Below are positions 24,430-35,608 of a stretch of DNA of 64,000 bases, in pieces. Where the stretch lies: assembly GCA_035578175.1 (NCBI GenBank), contig JAQMRL010000016.1, positions 3,349,501-3,413,500 of the forward strand, written 5' to 3'. The notes beneath the pieces are model-generated. The model had not been told where the DNA came from, did not search any database, and worked only from the letters and a program-made list of their open reading frames with translations. A program made the translations under genes and the position numbers. The stretch is from Catonia carolina. Its lineage: Eukaryota > Arthropoda > Insecta > Hemiptera > Achilidae. The number at the start of each line of letters is the position of its first letter. Positions within the stretch are counted from its first letter, which is position 1.

Positions 24430-26190
24430 TGGTTAGGTTTAACAAAAACATAACCTAACTCAATTACCTGTAATTTTGATTTTTAATTACAATAATCTAA
24501 AATAACTACTTGCATCTAAATTTATTCGGTCATCAGCTCATCCATTTCTCCACGCCTTCGCTTTCCCGACAATCACAACCGATCAGTCACTAATTTTTAA
24601 TTCCGAACACTACGACACAAATTACCAGTTATTTCACACTAAAACTCTCCCGTAAAGCTTACGGTTACTCAATAGAATATTATTTTTATTTAAATTAAGA
24701 GTTTTCATAAATAGCATAAATCCGGGCCCTACCGTGAATTGTAGTTACTCTGTTCGTTCTACTGTTGTACACCGATTACTGATAGCGACATTCGGACAAC
24801 TGCTATCTTAAATGCATCGCGCTACTGTTTTTAAAAAATACCGTGTGTGTGCGTTTGTGTACGCCTGGTCGAGCCAGGAGGACAGTAGGGGCAATACGAG
24901 GTATCACCATTTTACACAGGGGGTACGCGCGTATCACCATTTTTATTAAAATGTACTTCATGAACGAAAACTATATTTTTCTTATAAATTACACTCAGTT
25001 TTTTATACTTGTTTGACCACATTGGATCAATTTAGTCAATTACTGGGCCTTTTCCGTTTTGTATATCACTATCAAATCCGAATTTCCTGAAGGGTTGCAC
25101 AAACGTTCATTTCTCCCACTCACTGCCTTACTGAGACAGACACACGCACGCGTGCATACGTCCTTCCCATTCCCAGTTTATAATAAAAAATATTATGTTT
25201 CACGTTCTGTTGTTTTATTTTAGATTTTTAGATTGAGTTATTTATTATTTTTTATTTACAGGTTACTTTAACTTATTCTAATTATTTACATTAAATTATT
25301 ATTACATTACGGTACTATTACGTTATATTTTTTTAATTATTTACACTGGGAATGAAAGTCAGAGACTTTCACATAGACTTTTTAGTCGTCACATTTTCTG
25401 GGATTATAACTCCCTTTCCTAAAGGAACTCTGCGGCATCATCCTCCGTCCGAATATTGTTAATTAACTACGAAATTCATAGTGGACTTGACTACGCAGAC
25501 TTTGTAGTAATTAACTGTGAAATCGGAGTGGTTGACATTACGCACGAATGTTGCATAAAATTATAGTCAGATTGGCACGCTAGACGCACCAATGGGATAA
25601 TTGTGTAACCCTTCAGGGAATTCGGATTTGATAATGGCATACAGAAAACGGGAAAGACCCCCAATACTTTTTGCATCTCTTTTGAAGTTTTTTTCTTTCT
25701 ATCGGATCTTGCCTTTCTCTCATCGTCTGAAAACACCCTTCTGTCTTTTCTACTTTTCCCTTGAAATATTATAGTGTGTTTGTCTTTTAGTATTTTAGTT
25801 TTTTTCTTATATATGTTTTAAATCTTCCAGTGTGATCTGCATTACCTGTTTAACTTCCTTGATCCATTTTATTTCGTATCTCTTATTCCATATTGCCTCT
25901 TAAATTAGTACGTTTTTAAAATAAAATAATTTACATTGTGTTTAATTTAATTTTGACCTTCTAAATAAAACGGCTTTAACAATATTAATTCCATAATATT
26001 GTCCGCCCGGGGGCCACTTTGATTAGATAACCACGTCGCCTTCTCCCGGGAATGGTGCAGTGGTACTCAACAACCAGAGTGAAAGACTGGCAAGGGCTTG
26101 CTTGCGTCCTTCTGTAGAGATGCTTGGAAATATAGATGGGCATTGATTACACAATTTAATTACTAAGGCATAAAAATTCAATTAACAACT
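24430..26190. other. Intergenic/intronic stretch of gene A, mostly unassigned
   Basis: Apart from the foldback at 25030-25665 I see no gene, RNA or known element here. Short open frames lack coding character. Confidence 0.6.
25030..25665. repeat. Possible foldback MITE
   Basis: CAAATCCGAATTTCCTGAAGGG (about 25074-25095) pairs with its complement near 25612-25632, and matches extend outward for about 25 bp more. No coding content. Confidence 0.6.
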
Positions 26191-26195
26191 TAACA

Positions 26196-26290
26196 ACTGA
26201 GATTGGCGTAGTTGGTAACGCGCTCGCCTCTCATCATGCGGCCTTGGGTTCGAATCCCATTCAGGCACGGCATATTTTCATACGATACAA
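26196..26290 (+). repeat. tRNA-derived SINE head
   Basis: Box A TGGCGTAGTTGG and box B GGTTCGAATCC are both good matches, spaced as in a tRNA. The acceptor stem does not close well, and a GGCATATTTTCA body follows, so a SINE head is more likely than a working tRNA. Confidence 0.65.
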
Positions 26291-26426
26291 AAAAGTTATT
26301 TCATCCTTCACCGTCAGCATTTGCGCAGAACAGTCGAACTTAAAAAAAACAGATTTGTGGTAATGATTAACACATTTAATACAATCTGGGAATAATTAAA
26401 TTCGTTAAAAAGCCAATATGATTTTT

Positions 26427-27331
26427 ACTTTCTCTTGCCTATAAGATTATATAGGAAGGAAAGTATTGTTTTCAAGTCGATTTTTTGAAATCGAGTTTTC
26501 ACCGGATCTATACGTTTTCAGACCCCCTGAACCCAAAAAAACATGTTTTTAGCGATTGGTCTGTGTATGTGTGTGTGAACAGAATATCTCAAGAACGGAA
26601 CATCGTACGAACTTGAAACTTAAGTTACATACCACTACCAGACCCGACACGAACATTTTCATCAAAATCGGTCAACCGGAAGTAGTAGTTTATTCGTATA
26701 ATTTTTCACTTTTTTTGCGATTTTCTCAAAAACTGTTCCTACGATTTTTTTAAAAATCGCCTGGTTTACTACATTTTTTTATGCTCTACAAGATAGGGTA
26801 GACGCCATGTTTGCTGAAATTTTGCGTGAGGCTGTTTTTACGTAAAAACATTTTCTTCTTAAGATTGCGGCTTTAATATGCATTTTAGCGCAAAACGTTA
26901 TACAATAAAAGTTGTATAGAATGTAAAATTCTACAACTTTTATTTTTAACATTTTTTTGTATAACGCTTAGTTTAGCGGTAATTAGCAATTTTCTGTTTT
27001 TTTCTCACGAAAACGTGTGAAAAATCAATTTTTTTAAGATTTCGGCCTTAGAATGCATTTTACGACAAAAGTGTATATAATAAAATTTATAGGAAATTAA
27101 GAGATCTACAACTTTTATTTAAAGCATTTTTTTGTACAGTGCCTAGTTTAGCGTGAATGAGCGATTTTCTGTATTTTTAAGCCAAACTGAGGTCGATTTT
27201 AATTTCACGTATTTCACTAATGTTTTTTGAGGTTAGTTTTTTGTTTATTTCTAATGTTTTATTACTAATGTTAGGTTATATTGGTGATTATTTGTATTAG
27301 CAAGAGAAAGTTGTGTGAGTGTTTCACACCA
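26427..27331 (+). repeat. Repeat R1, full copy upstream of exon 8
   Basis: Ends are ACTTTCTCTTGCC at 26427-26439 and GCAAGAGAAAGT near 27300. It ends 67 nt before gene A exon 8. Confidence 0.88.
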
Positions 27332-27398
27332 GATTTTTAAAATAACTTTCCTTATAATTTTATGAATAAAATGTTGTACACTGTTCATTATTTTCCAG

Positions 27399-27538
27399 CT
27401 AAATTGTTGGATAAGAGCAAGAAAGCTTGGGACTGTCTAATTAGTCATATAGCTGAGGTACGAGCTCCTAAGATTGAATTAACTCCGGAGCAACTGGCAA
27501 CGTACACTTGGGATAAACGACAATGGCTAAGAAAGAAG
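27399..27538 (+). CDS. Gene A exon 8
   Basis: The acceptor AG is at 27397-27398 and the donor GTAAAA at 27539. The first two bases complete an Ala codon with exon 7. Residues 441-486 include the Trp-bearing motifs KKAWDCLISHI and YTWDKRQWLRKK. The exon ends in phase 0. An R1 copy ends about 67 nt upstream of the acceptor. Confidence 0.78.
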
Positions 27539-27666
27539 GTAAAACTATTTATTATTACATTTGAATGCCTATTGTGCATAAGCTATACACAGATTTATTG
27601 TGAGCGGCAGTTATTCAGGTGAAGAGCCTCTTCACCTATGCACTAATAATATCCAGATTTATCTCT

Positions 27667-27911
27667 GGCCTTCGGGCCAGCCCAGTCAGTCAGCTGGTAG
27701 AAAGTCGCTACTATTTGTTAAGTAACACTGGTTGGGCAAGCGACTTTGTATGGCGACCAGTTGACAGCCATCCATGAACAAACTCTACTGGGGGTCCCTG
27801 TACAAACTAATGTCTAATCCACGTCAAAAATACAGCAAAAAGCAGCGATCAAATTGGGCAGTTGTCAACAATGTACAGTTCCCGATAACAAATAAACGCT
27901 AAAAAAAAAAA
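27667..27911 (+). mobile_element. Poly-A retroposon R8 with 12-bp target duplication
   Basis: AGATTTATCTCT flanks it (27655-27666 and 27912-27923) and a poly-A tail precedes the right copy. It starts GGCCTTCGGGCCAGCCC. I see no clear tRNA boxes. Confidence 0.87.
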
Positions 27912-27924
27912 AGATTTATCTCTC

Positions 27925-29035
27925 TCTCTCTCTCTCTCTCACAGAATAACTTTTAATTTCTGTTATAATTATTTTTTGTTTTACAATAAATGAACTCGTG
28001 TCATGTAAAACATGACACTTGGATAAGACTTAAGTATATACACAGTCAAAAAAACTGCGTATGTGTATTTCACATTTTTCTACTCTTGGATTAGTATACT
28101 CTTCACCCATTTTTGAAGGCATGAGGTGAAATTTAACAGACGTCTCTATAAAATGGATGATGATTGGTTGACAGAACACATTTTTAAGATACTAAACAAT
28201 TAGACGTAAGGTTTTGGATAAATTGTTTAAAAGGAGACTGTACTTTGTATCCTGCCAATGTTAAATTAGCTATTTTTAGGTACATTTTTCATAGGCTTGG
28301 TGAAAGATAAGAAAACAAAAATTTACTCACTTATAGTTGTTGGGTAGGGTTTTATTAGTAACTGATATTTTTTCAATTTAATCTTTTGGACCATAAAGTT
28401 TTTAAAAGAATAACGAATGACATAAAATTTTTACAATTTTTTTGTATATTACTAATTTTTTGAGCACCTGAGGAAGTAAAAACAATGTCTGTGAATGTGC
28501 ATGCACATAATTAACTGGTAAACATTTCAGCTTGGTAAGTTAAATGGTTTCAGAGAAAAACATACCTAAGTGTTGAAAATCTAAATTTAAGGGAAAAAGC
28601 ACAAATATAAAACAAAATGTGTACAAACAAGTGTAATTTTCCATCAACAGTTGGTTACAAAGCTGCACCAACAGTGGAAAATATTAAAAACAGCGAAGCA
28701 GATATTTAAAAAAAAAACACTATAATTCTTTTTACACTAAAACAAGCAATATAAAAATATGAAAAATATTTGTTGTTGGCGACTTGTTAATTTTTAGGGT
28801 AAACCTTATAAAAACTAATTTTTTTTTCTAAACTATTAAAAAACATAAAAAACCGAAAATCAAAATTTTCAGTCAAAAGTATCACACAGTCATCTCCCCT
28901 TAAAGAAGTCAGCAAGGATATTGAGAAAACTAGAATAAAGTAAATCAAATTCAGACAACTAATAACAGACTTTTAAGGGATTCCATGAAAACATGTGTGT
29001 TTCATAACAGATTTTGTTTCTGTATTAATTCTTCT
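27925..29035. other. Intron, no feature recognised
   Basis: AT-rich. A (TC)n tract lies at its left edge and a short GTGTCATG hairpin at about 27991-28011. Nothing else is supported. Confidence 0.6.
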
Positions 29036-29049
29036 TAGCAAGTATAAGG

Positions 29050-29446
29050 TTTGCCCATAACAGAAAGGTGGAGGGTCAAATTATTTACACTCAATCTGTT
29101 AGTTGCAGGGCTAAAATAAATAGTTGTGTTTCTTATCACATGGTCAGCCAATTAAATGACTGAATCTAAAAAGAACAGAAGAGGTAGAGGTGTAAAAGAC
29201 ACTAATCAGAGTTATCTTGTCTGAAAGTAATGGATTTCATTATACAGCCAGACCCCGTGGTGAATGAAGTGAAAGTGTCATTTGCAGAGTGGAAGATATA
29301 TGCTTTTCAGAGGGCCTGGCATGCTGATAAGCGTACTTTTCCACTGAGTGAGTTGTGGCAAGGGTAAACCACCTCACTCCTCGTTGTACTTAGTAAAACC
29401 TCTACAGGTTCAAACCAGCCTACAGGCTGATGACCTAAACAACAAC
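29050..29446 (+). mobile_element. R3 SINE-like retroposon with 11-bp target duplication
   Basis: CAAGTATAAGG occurs at 29039-29049 and 29446-29456. It is a full-length forward copy with (AAC)n tail. Confidence 0.9.
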
Positions 29447-29626
29447 AAGTATAAGGCCCATAGCCTATTACGAGTATATCACTCAATAAATGAAATTGGT
29501 CTTTTTACCTTTTGTTTGGTCGACCCAGATCCCTTCTACCCTCAGGGTGATACTCTTCTTTTCGTCGTGGGAGTCTTTTCCCCCCCTCCATATGTCTTAC
29601 ATGATCCCACCAATTATATCTACACA

Positions 29627-29940
29627 TAGTCCAGCCCTCTCCTTAGTTTGCTCCTAATGTAAACAAATAATGACGTCACTGAGCATGCGCATTATATAAA
29701 AATGTGTACACGCTGATTAAAAGCTAACAACAATAACAAAATACTTTTAAAAGTATTTTACTAAATGAAATTGTTAGGCCTACATCATATCATGACTGAT
29801 GTTTTAAGAACTTATAATTCAAAAACATAGTTAACTTAATAGGAATACGACATCCATAAAGTGGTGGACCCTAGCATGCACCCTGTGGTAGCTGGCTTCG
29901 GTTTGTTGACAGTTAGAGCAAACTAACAACGGCTCAACTG
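29627..29940 (+). mobile_element. MITE R2, copy f
   Basis: The ends match the family. TGACGTCA at 29671-29678. The AT-rich palindrome region starts right after it. Confidence 0.85.
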
Positions 29941-29990
29941 TGTATATATAAATGATAAAAAAAAATTTACAAAAAAATCACAGAAAAAAA

Positions 29991-30307
29991 ATTACAAAAA
30001 AATAAAAAATTTTTAAGAAACGCTATTATTTAACAATTAATCAAAAAAAATGAACTAAAAAGAAAAAAATTTACAAAAAAAAATCACAGACATTACAGTT
30101 AAAAATAAAAGCGTGGCGCATTAATATATAAAATATTTATTGTAAAATATTCGTTGTAAAATATTATATATATTAATGCGCCACGCTTTTATTTTTAACT
30201 GTAATGTCTGTGATTTTTTTTTGTAAATTTTTTTCTTTTTAGTTCATTTTTTTTTGATTAATTGTTAAATAATAGCGTTTCTTAAAAATTTTTTATTTTT
30301 TTGTAAT
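29991..30307. repeat. Large AT-rich palindrome upstream of the retrotransposon
   Basis: Arms of about 140 bp mirror each other around 30149. For example GCGTGGCGCATTAATATATA at 30111-30130 pairs with its complement at 30167-30186. The match continues outward with few breaks. Parts of the right arm recur downstream (TTAAATAAAAGCGTTT near 30360 and 30545). Confidence 0.85.
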
Positions 30308-30946
30308 TTTTTGTAATTTTTTTTCTTTTTTTCTTTTTAGTTAATTTTTTTAAGTAATTGTTAAATAAAAGCGTTTTTTAAATTTAAAAAAAAAATTTTT
30401 TTTTTAATTTAAATTTTTTTTTTACAAACACCTCCACAGCGTATTGTCATCGAAGATAAACAAGTGTGAAAAGTTTGATTCATATTGATACGGTAGAAGT
30501 ATTAAAATTTTAAGTTGCAAGATTTGATGGATCCAAGAGTAAGTTAAATAAAAGCGTTTAAAAATTATCATATCAATTTTCAATAAATTTCAAACAGATT
30601 TTTACCATGATTTTTTTTACATGTATACGGTTATGTATTGTAAACTTTAACCTGTAATCCCTTAAAAATAATTGATTAACAATCTTTTATGATAAGATTG
30701 TAACCTACATAGTGTTCTAATAAGCTAAGGGGATTTTTGCAGAGAATAGTATAATTTTTCTTTAATAAGTAGGAACATTTATAGTTTTTTAATAAATTTA
30801 ATTTGGTTGAAAGGAAATTTTATAATATTGTAAACTTTAATTATTAATTTAATAATTGGAGTTGCGTTTGAGAAGCCACGGAGAAAGGTTGTGTTTTGTC
30901 TACCGCTCTCTTATCAGTATTGTGTACTTTCGTTTGCATTGCTACG

Positions 30947-32158
30947 ATGCCGATCGAAATAAATGTGTACCGTGCGCGTATAGGCCTGCATACCGCTTCT
31001 GTTCACTATTGTCGGCCTAGTTTATTCATATTTAATTATTCTAGTTTTCTTAAATTTTTTGGCCCGTCTCTGGAAAACTGCTTCTTTTATGGCCTTGTTT
31101 TGTTAGTGATTTTAATAATCGGTGGTGTTGAAACTAACCCAGGACCCGTCACGTTAGAAGATTTATGGGAGAAAATGCGTGGTCTGGACACTATTAGCAA
31201 CGACATCGGGGAATTAAAAAATTCTATTAAAGAAGTGATAGCGTTTAACTCGAGTTTGCAGCAGGAAGTAAGCGTTTTACGCGAAAAAATTGTTACTGCC
31301 GAACGCGAGAATGGATTGCTTCACGTAAAAATAGACCGACTTGAGCAATTTTCGCGACGAAATAATCTTATTTTCTATAATGTGCAGGAGGGAAAGGACG
31401 AAGATTGGGATAGATCCGAAGAAATAGTGTCTAATATTATTAAAAATGAACTGGGTGTCAACATTTCCAACTATGATATAGAGAGGGCTCATAGACTTGG
31501 GCGTAGGTGTGGTAAAAACAGGCCTATTATTATTAAATTTAGTAATTATAAAACGAAAATGGCAATTTTGACTGCAAGTAAAAAACTAAAAGATTCTGGT
31601 ATCGCTGTGTCAGAGGATTTCACTAAGAAAATTAGGGAAATACGCGGTGAATTAAAAGGTTACATGTTCGATGCCAGAAAGCAGGGCCATTATGCTACAA
31701 TGAAATATGACAAACTGGTTGTTAATGGAAAATACTATTGTTTATCGGACTTAAAGGGCGAAAATACAGAGTCTAGCATGGTGCACCAGTTGCCGGTCAC
31801 TAACGAGAATACCTCTACTGAGTCACAAAATCTGGTTCCTTCAAGCGCCGAAGCCCACCTGAGAAGGCAGGAAGTTGGTAATGGGGAGCAGGGGCGGCGA
31901 ACTCCTGAGCATAGAAAATCTACAGACGGAACGCACGTGGAATTTTTTCTTAGCAAAGGTAGTGGGAATTTTAGCGCAGATACAGAAAATTCACCTGTAA
32001 AAACTCAAAATAGTACAGGATCGTCTAAAAAGGGAGCAGTCTCCAGGAAAGGGAATTGCACAAGTGATGTACGTCGGTGGCTTAAAGAGGGCACAGTTAC
32101 TCGCAGCAAATCTAAAGGGCCCGCCCTTACATCGAGAGACAGAGTAGGAAGTGTATAG
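30947..32158 (+). CDS. Retrotransposon ORF1 (RNA-binding protein with 2A-like motif)
   Basis: 403 residues from ATG 30947. The same frame is open upstream to 30872 but has no other ATG. A hydrophobic stretch at about residues 48-58 leads into GGVETNPGP (residues 59-67), a 2A-like ribosome-skipping motif. Then come a coiled coil and an L1 ORF1-type RNA-recognition region with RLEQFSRRNNLIFYNV and IERAHRLGR. The C-terminal third is Ser/Lys-rich and basic. By analogy it binds element RNA and chaperones target-primed reverse transcription. It ends at a TAG with ORF2 in the same frame. Confidence 0.85.
   Translation: MPIEINVYRARIGLHTASVHYCRPSLFIFNYSSFLKFFGPSLENCFFYGLVLLVILIIGGVETNPGPVTLEDLWEKMRGLDTISNDIGELKNSIKEVIAFNSSLQQEVSVLREKIVTAERENGLLHVKIDRLEQFSRRNNLIFYNVQEGKDEDWDRSEEIVSNIIKNELGVNISNYDIERAHRLGRRCGKNRPIIIKFSNYKTKMAILTASKKLKDSGIAVSEDFTKKIREIRGELKGYMFDARKQGHYATMKYDKLVVNGKYYCLSDLKGENTESSMVHQLPVTNENTSTESQNLVPSSAEAHLRRQEVGNGEQGRRTPEHRKSTDGTHVEFFLSKGSGNFSADTENSPVKTQNSTGSSKKGAVSRKGNCTSDVRRWLKEGTVTRSKSKGPALTSRDRVGSV
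31121..31147 (+). other. 2A-like ribosome-skipping motif in ORF1
   Basis: The encoded string GGVETNPGP matches the 2A core (D-V/I-E-x-N-P-G-P) except that Gly replaces the first Asp. It sits after a hydrophobic LLVILII run. Skipping would separate a 66-residue leader from the main ORF1 protein starting at Pro67. Confidence 0.65.
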
Positions 32159-32212
32159 TGGGAGTGGAGTGCGGGGAGTGCGGCGAATGCCGGTAGCAGT
32201 GTGTCAGAACTA

Positions 32213-35200
32213 ATGCCTGAACTTAGTATGGTAGGAACTCAAAATAACAACTTAGGTAAGTCGACCAACATTTTATTTTGGAATTGTCATGGCATCTCCA
32301 CCCTTTTTTCTCTTGATGGTACAGAGTTATCGGAAATTAAAACAAATGAAATAATTTTTTTAAGTGAAACATGGGAGCATAATCCGTTATTAAATATTAA
32401 CAATTTTTCTGAGTATAACTGTATCCAAAAAGAGGCTGAAAAACACAGCTCACGGGGCCGGGCATCCGGAGGTCTACTCCTACTAGCTAAAAAAGGCATA
32501 AAATTTAAAACACTCTCTATTAATAAATTTTTTATATTTATTGAAATTACTTATAGGAATGCCATTATTATTGTTGGGGGCGTTTATTTGAGCCCACAGT
32601 GCGTTGACGATGGCCTAACCGAACTATCAGCTTTGTTTGAAAGGGAGGCGGAACTGTTTTTCTCTTACCCGGTATTAATAGGAGGCGATTTTAATTGTAG
32701 GGTGGGAAATTTAAATCAGTCGCTAGACAATTTGAACTTTAATTACTCGAGGTTATCGTCAAACAGGATTTCAAATGACGAAATCGTTAACTCAGGTGGG
32801 AGAAGGTTAGTCCGTCTAATGGAAGATAATATCTTTTATGTCGTAAATGGTCGTAGCATTAGCGATAACCCAGGTCAGTTTACCTTTTTTAACGAAAATG
32901 GTAAAAGTATAGTAGATTTAGTGTGGTCGAACTATTTATCGTTAGATATCCTTGAGGATTTATCTGTTTGCGACTTAATATTAGCTTCTGACCACTTACC
33001 GATCTCTGTGAAAATAAATGCTGATTTTGTTCCTGGTAATCGCTTAAAGACGAGCAACAAAATCTGCCCCAAATATGTTTGGTCTGAAGAGCGTAAACAT
33101 GATTTTAAAAATTCTATGCAGGTAAAACAGGTTCCCTCGTCTGACTTCAATGATGCAAATTTTATGTATAATACTTTAATAAATACTATTAAAATTGCCG
33201 CTGGGGATTCGGGCATGGTAAGACACTCGACTACTGGCAAAATGATGCCAAAAAATAAACCTTGGTATGATCACGAATGTCGATTCTTAAAAAGATCGTT
33301 ACGCAAAAAATATAGGCAGGCAAAAGCTGAAAATTTTTCGGATGTATCCCTGAATTTGTTTTTAGAAGAAAAAGTTAAATATAAAAAAATTCTTACCGTA
33401 AAAAAAAATAATTATTATAACGATTTAAGAGAAAAATTATCGAACACAAAGAATACGACAGAATTTTGGCATGTCGTAAAAAAATTTCGCGGTGTGAGTA
33501 GCACTCCTAACTTAATAGGTCTGGGAGAATGGGCTGATTTTTTAAGGATTAAATTCTCACAAGGGGGAAGGCTAAACGCGGAGTCTTACTACTTTCAAGA
33601 TGCGCTGCATCCAGTACTGGACACTGATATATCCCTGACGGAAGTATTGGTTTCATTACGGAAAATGAGAAATAAGAAATCTCCTGGATGCGACGGCATC
33701 GCATATGAATTTCTTAAAAATTTACCAAGTGACTGGGTAAATTATATTGTGAATTTTTTTAATAAAATTTTTGTATCTGAGGATGCAGTGGGTGATTGGG
33801 CGAAAATAAAGATATTCTTTCTACACAAAAAAGGCGATCGCCTAACTCCGACTAACTATAGAAGTATAGCTTTAATAAATACACTTTTTAAATTATTTAG
33901 CCGCGTATTAGAAAGAAGACTGTCCGAGTGGGCAGAATTGTGTAAACTTTTACCAGAATGCCAGAGCGGGTTCCGAAGGTCACGGGGCTGCATTGATAAT
34001 ATATTTGTCTTTAACTCAATCATTTACAAGCAGCTAGAACTAAACAACAAAAATTTTTATGCTCTTTTTGTCGATTTCGAAACAGCTTTTGACTCCGTCC
34101 CCCACTGTACTCTTTGGAATCGTTTAGGGTTATTAGGGTTCAGTAGTAAAATTATAAGGGTTTTAAGTAATCTGTATAGGAATTCCGGTATTTTTGTAGA
34201 AAAAGACGGGGAACAATCAAAACTAATTCAACCTTCTAGAGGAATTTTGCAAGGCGACTCGGCAAGCCCCCTCCTCTTTTCAATATATATTTGGGATATT
34301 GAGCGGTTTTTTAGGGATAGGGGTTGTCATGGTGTTCGCATTGACAATAATAACGACGTGCTAATGCTCCTCTTCGCTGATGACGTTATTATAATGGCGG
34401 ATAGTGCCTCTGACCTAAGATATAAACTTAATTGTCTCTCCGAATATTGCAAAAATTTATACCTAACTGTAAATATTAATAAAACAAAAATTATTAATTT
34501 TCATAAGGGCAGAACAAAAAAGGTGAAACCTTTTTATTATAGAGGGAATGCGTTAGAAATAGTCCAATCATATGGGTACTTGGGGGTTAGATTTGCGTCA
34601 TCCGGCAGATTTGGATTATTCTCCAGAGAGGTAGTTAAGCGCTCTAAAAGCCATAGTGAATCAGTAATTCAGATCTTAAAGAAAGCAAAATCTGATTCAT
34701 GGAACTCGAAGTTAAAATTATTCGATTCAATTGTAACACCCTCTTTACTGTACGCTTCCGAAGTGTGGGGCCTCAGCTATTTAAATATTATAGAAACCGC
34801 CCAATTATATTTTCTTAAGCGAGTTCTATTCGTGGGAAAGACTATTCCGAGCTGGTCAATACGCCTTGAATTAAAACGTTTAAATTTATCGCACAATATT
34901 TTCATACGGACAATTAAGTGGTTTAAAAAAATTGTTGAGATGCCAGACGATCGTCTGCCTAGATTGTGTTATAAAATGTTGGTGGACTCAAGCAAAAATG
35001 CGCTTAGAGGAGAAACAAAACAAAAATTTAATTGGGTATTTCTTTTAAAAGAACAATTTCATTTGGCTGGTGTACATAACATATTGGTTGATGGGGAAGT
35101 AAGGGTAGAAGAACTAACGTCGAATTATATGAGTATAATAGAAAGCCACGCTAGTGCGGTTTTTGCGCAGGATATTCAAGCTGCTATAAATACAAATTCC

Positions 35201-35608
35201 TTTTCTATGTATAAAGAATTAAACCCAAACTTTGAGTTAGGCGAGCAGTTTTTGTATAGGTTGCCAATGCAACATATGAGATGCATCACTCAATTGCGCT
35301 TAGCGACTGATAGATTTGTTTATTTACATGTTAAAGGGAGGGGAACATTTATAAATAGTGATAAAGTATGCCCTATCTGCAACCTAAAGGAAAATGAAAC
35401 AATTAGTCATATTTTACTTAAGTGTCCTATGTATAGAGATATAAGAATTAGTCTTTTTAGCAAGTATTTAAAAAATATCTTATCAGAAAGGGGAAAATTA
35501 ATAGTTTTATTATCCAATTTAAATAAGGATAAAATTAGTAATCTGTATTTATTTATAGTAAAAGCAATGGAAATAAGATTAATGATAATGGGAGAAGATA
35601 ACACGTAA
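32213..35608 (+). CDS. Retrotransposon ORF2: endonuclease and reverse transcriptase
   Basis: 1131 residues from ATG 32213. The frame is open from the ORF1 stop, so an in-frame GTG at 32201 or read-through is also possible. Numbering from the GTG codon, the endonuclease shows SETWE (E56), GGDFN (161-165) and SDHLP (263-267). The reverse transcriptase shows KSPGCDG, LFVDFETAFDS (catalytic D625), the GILQGDSASPLLF turn and FADD (725-728). A late CX2CX9HX4C knuckle lies at about 1057-1074. All catalytic residues I can check are present. The product nicks DNA and copies element RNA at the nick. Confidence 0.92.
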   Translation: MPELSMVGTQNNNLGKSTNILFWNCHGISTLFSLDGTELSEIKTNEIIFLSETWEHNPLLNINNFSEYNCIQKEAEKHSSRGRASGGLLLLAKKGIKFKTLSINKFFIFIEITYRNAIIIVGGVYLSPQCVDDGLTELSALFEREAELFFSYPVLIGGDFNCRVGNLNQSLDNLNFNYSRLSSNRISNDEIVNSGGRRLVRLMEDNIFYVVNGRSISDNPGQFTFFNENGKSIVDLVWSNYLSLDILEDLSVCDLILASDHLPISVKINADFVPGNRLKTSNKICPKYVWSEERKHDFKNSMQVKQVPSSDFNDANFMYNTLINTIKIAAGDSGMVRHSTTGKMMPKNKPWYDHECRFLKRSLRKKYRQAKAENFSDVSLNLFLEEKVKYKKILTVKKNNYYNDLREKLSNTKNTTEFWHVVKKFRGVSSTPNLIGLGEWADFLRIKFSQGGRLNAESYYFQDALHPVLDTDISLTEVLVSLRKMRNKKSPGCDGIAYEFLKNLPSDWVNYIVNFFNKIFVSEDAVGDWAKIKIFFLHKKGDRLTPTNYRSIALINTLFKLFSRVLERRLSEWAELCKLLPECQSGFRRSRGCIDNIFVFNSIIYKQLELNNKNFYALFVDFETAFDSVPHCTLWNRLGLLGFSSKIIRVLSNLYRNSGIFVEKDGEQSKLIQPSRGILQGDSASPLLFSIYIWDIERFFRDRGCHGVRIDNNNDVLMLLFADDVIIMADSASDLRYKLNCLSEYCKNLYLTVNINKTKIINFHKGRTKKVKPFYYRGNALEIVQSYGYLGVRFASSGRFGLFSREVVKRSKSHSESVIQILKKAKSDSWNSKLKLFDSIVTPSLLYASEVWGLSYLNIIETAQLYFLKRVLFVGKTIPSWSIRLELKRLNLSHNIFIRTIKWFKKIVEMPDDRLPRLCYKMLVDSSKNALRGETKQKFNWVFLLKEQFHLAGVHNILVDGEVRVEELTSNYMSIIESHASAVFAQDIQAAINTNSFSMYKELNPNFELGEQFLYRLPMQHMRCITQLRLATDRFVYLHVKGRGTFINSDKVCPICNLKENETISHILLKCPMYRDIRISLFSKYLKNILSERGKLIVLLSNLNKDKISNLYLFIVKAMEIRLMIMGEDNT

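Noticed and set aside
26196..26290. Functional tRNA gene
   Set aside because: The promoter boxes fit, but the acceptor and anticodon stems do not pair properly and a SINE-like body follows.
30896..30946. TTG at 30896 as the ORF1 start
   Set aside because: Eukaryotic initiation at TTG is rare; the first in-frame ATG is 30947.
31277..33240. Open frames on the - strand within 31277-33240
   Set aside because: Antisense shadows of ORF1 and ORF2 of the retrotransposon.
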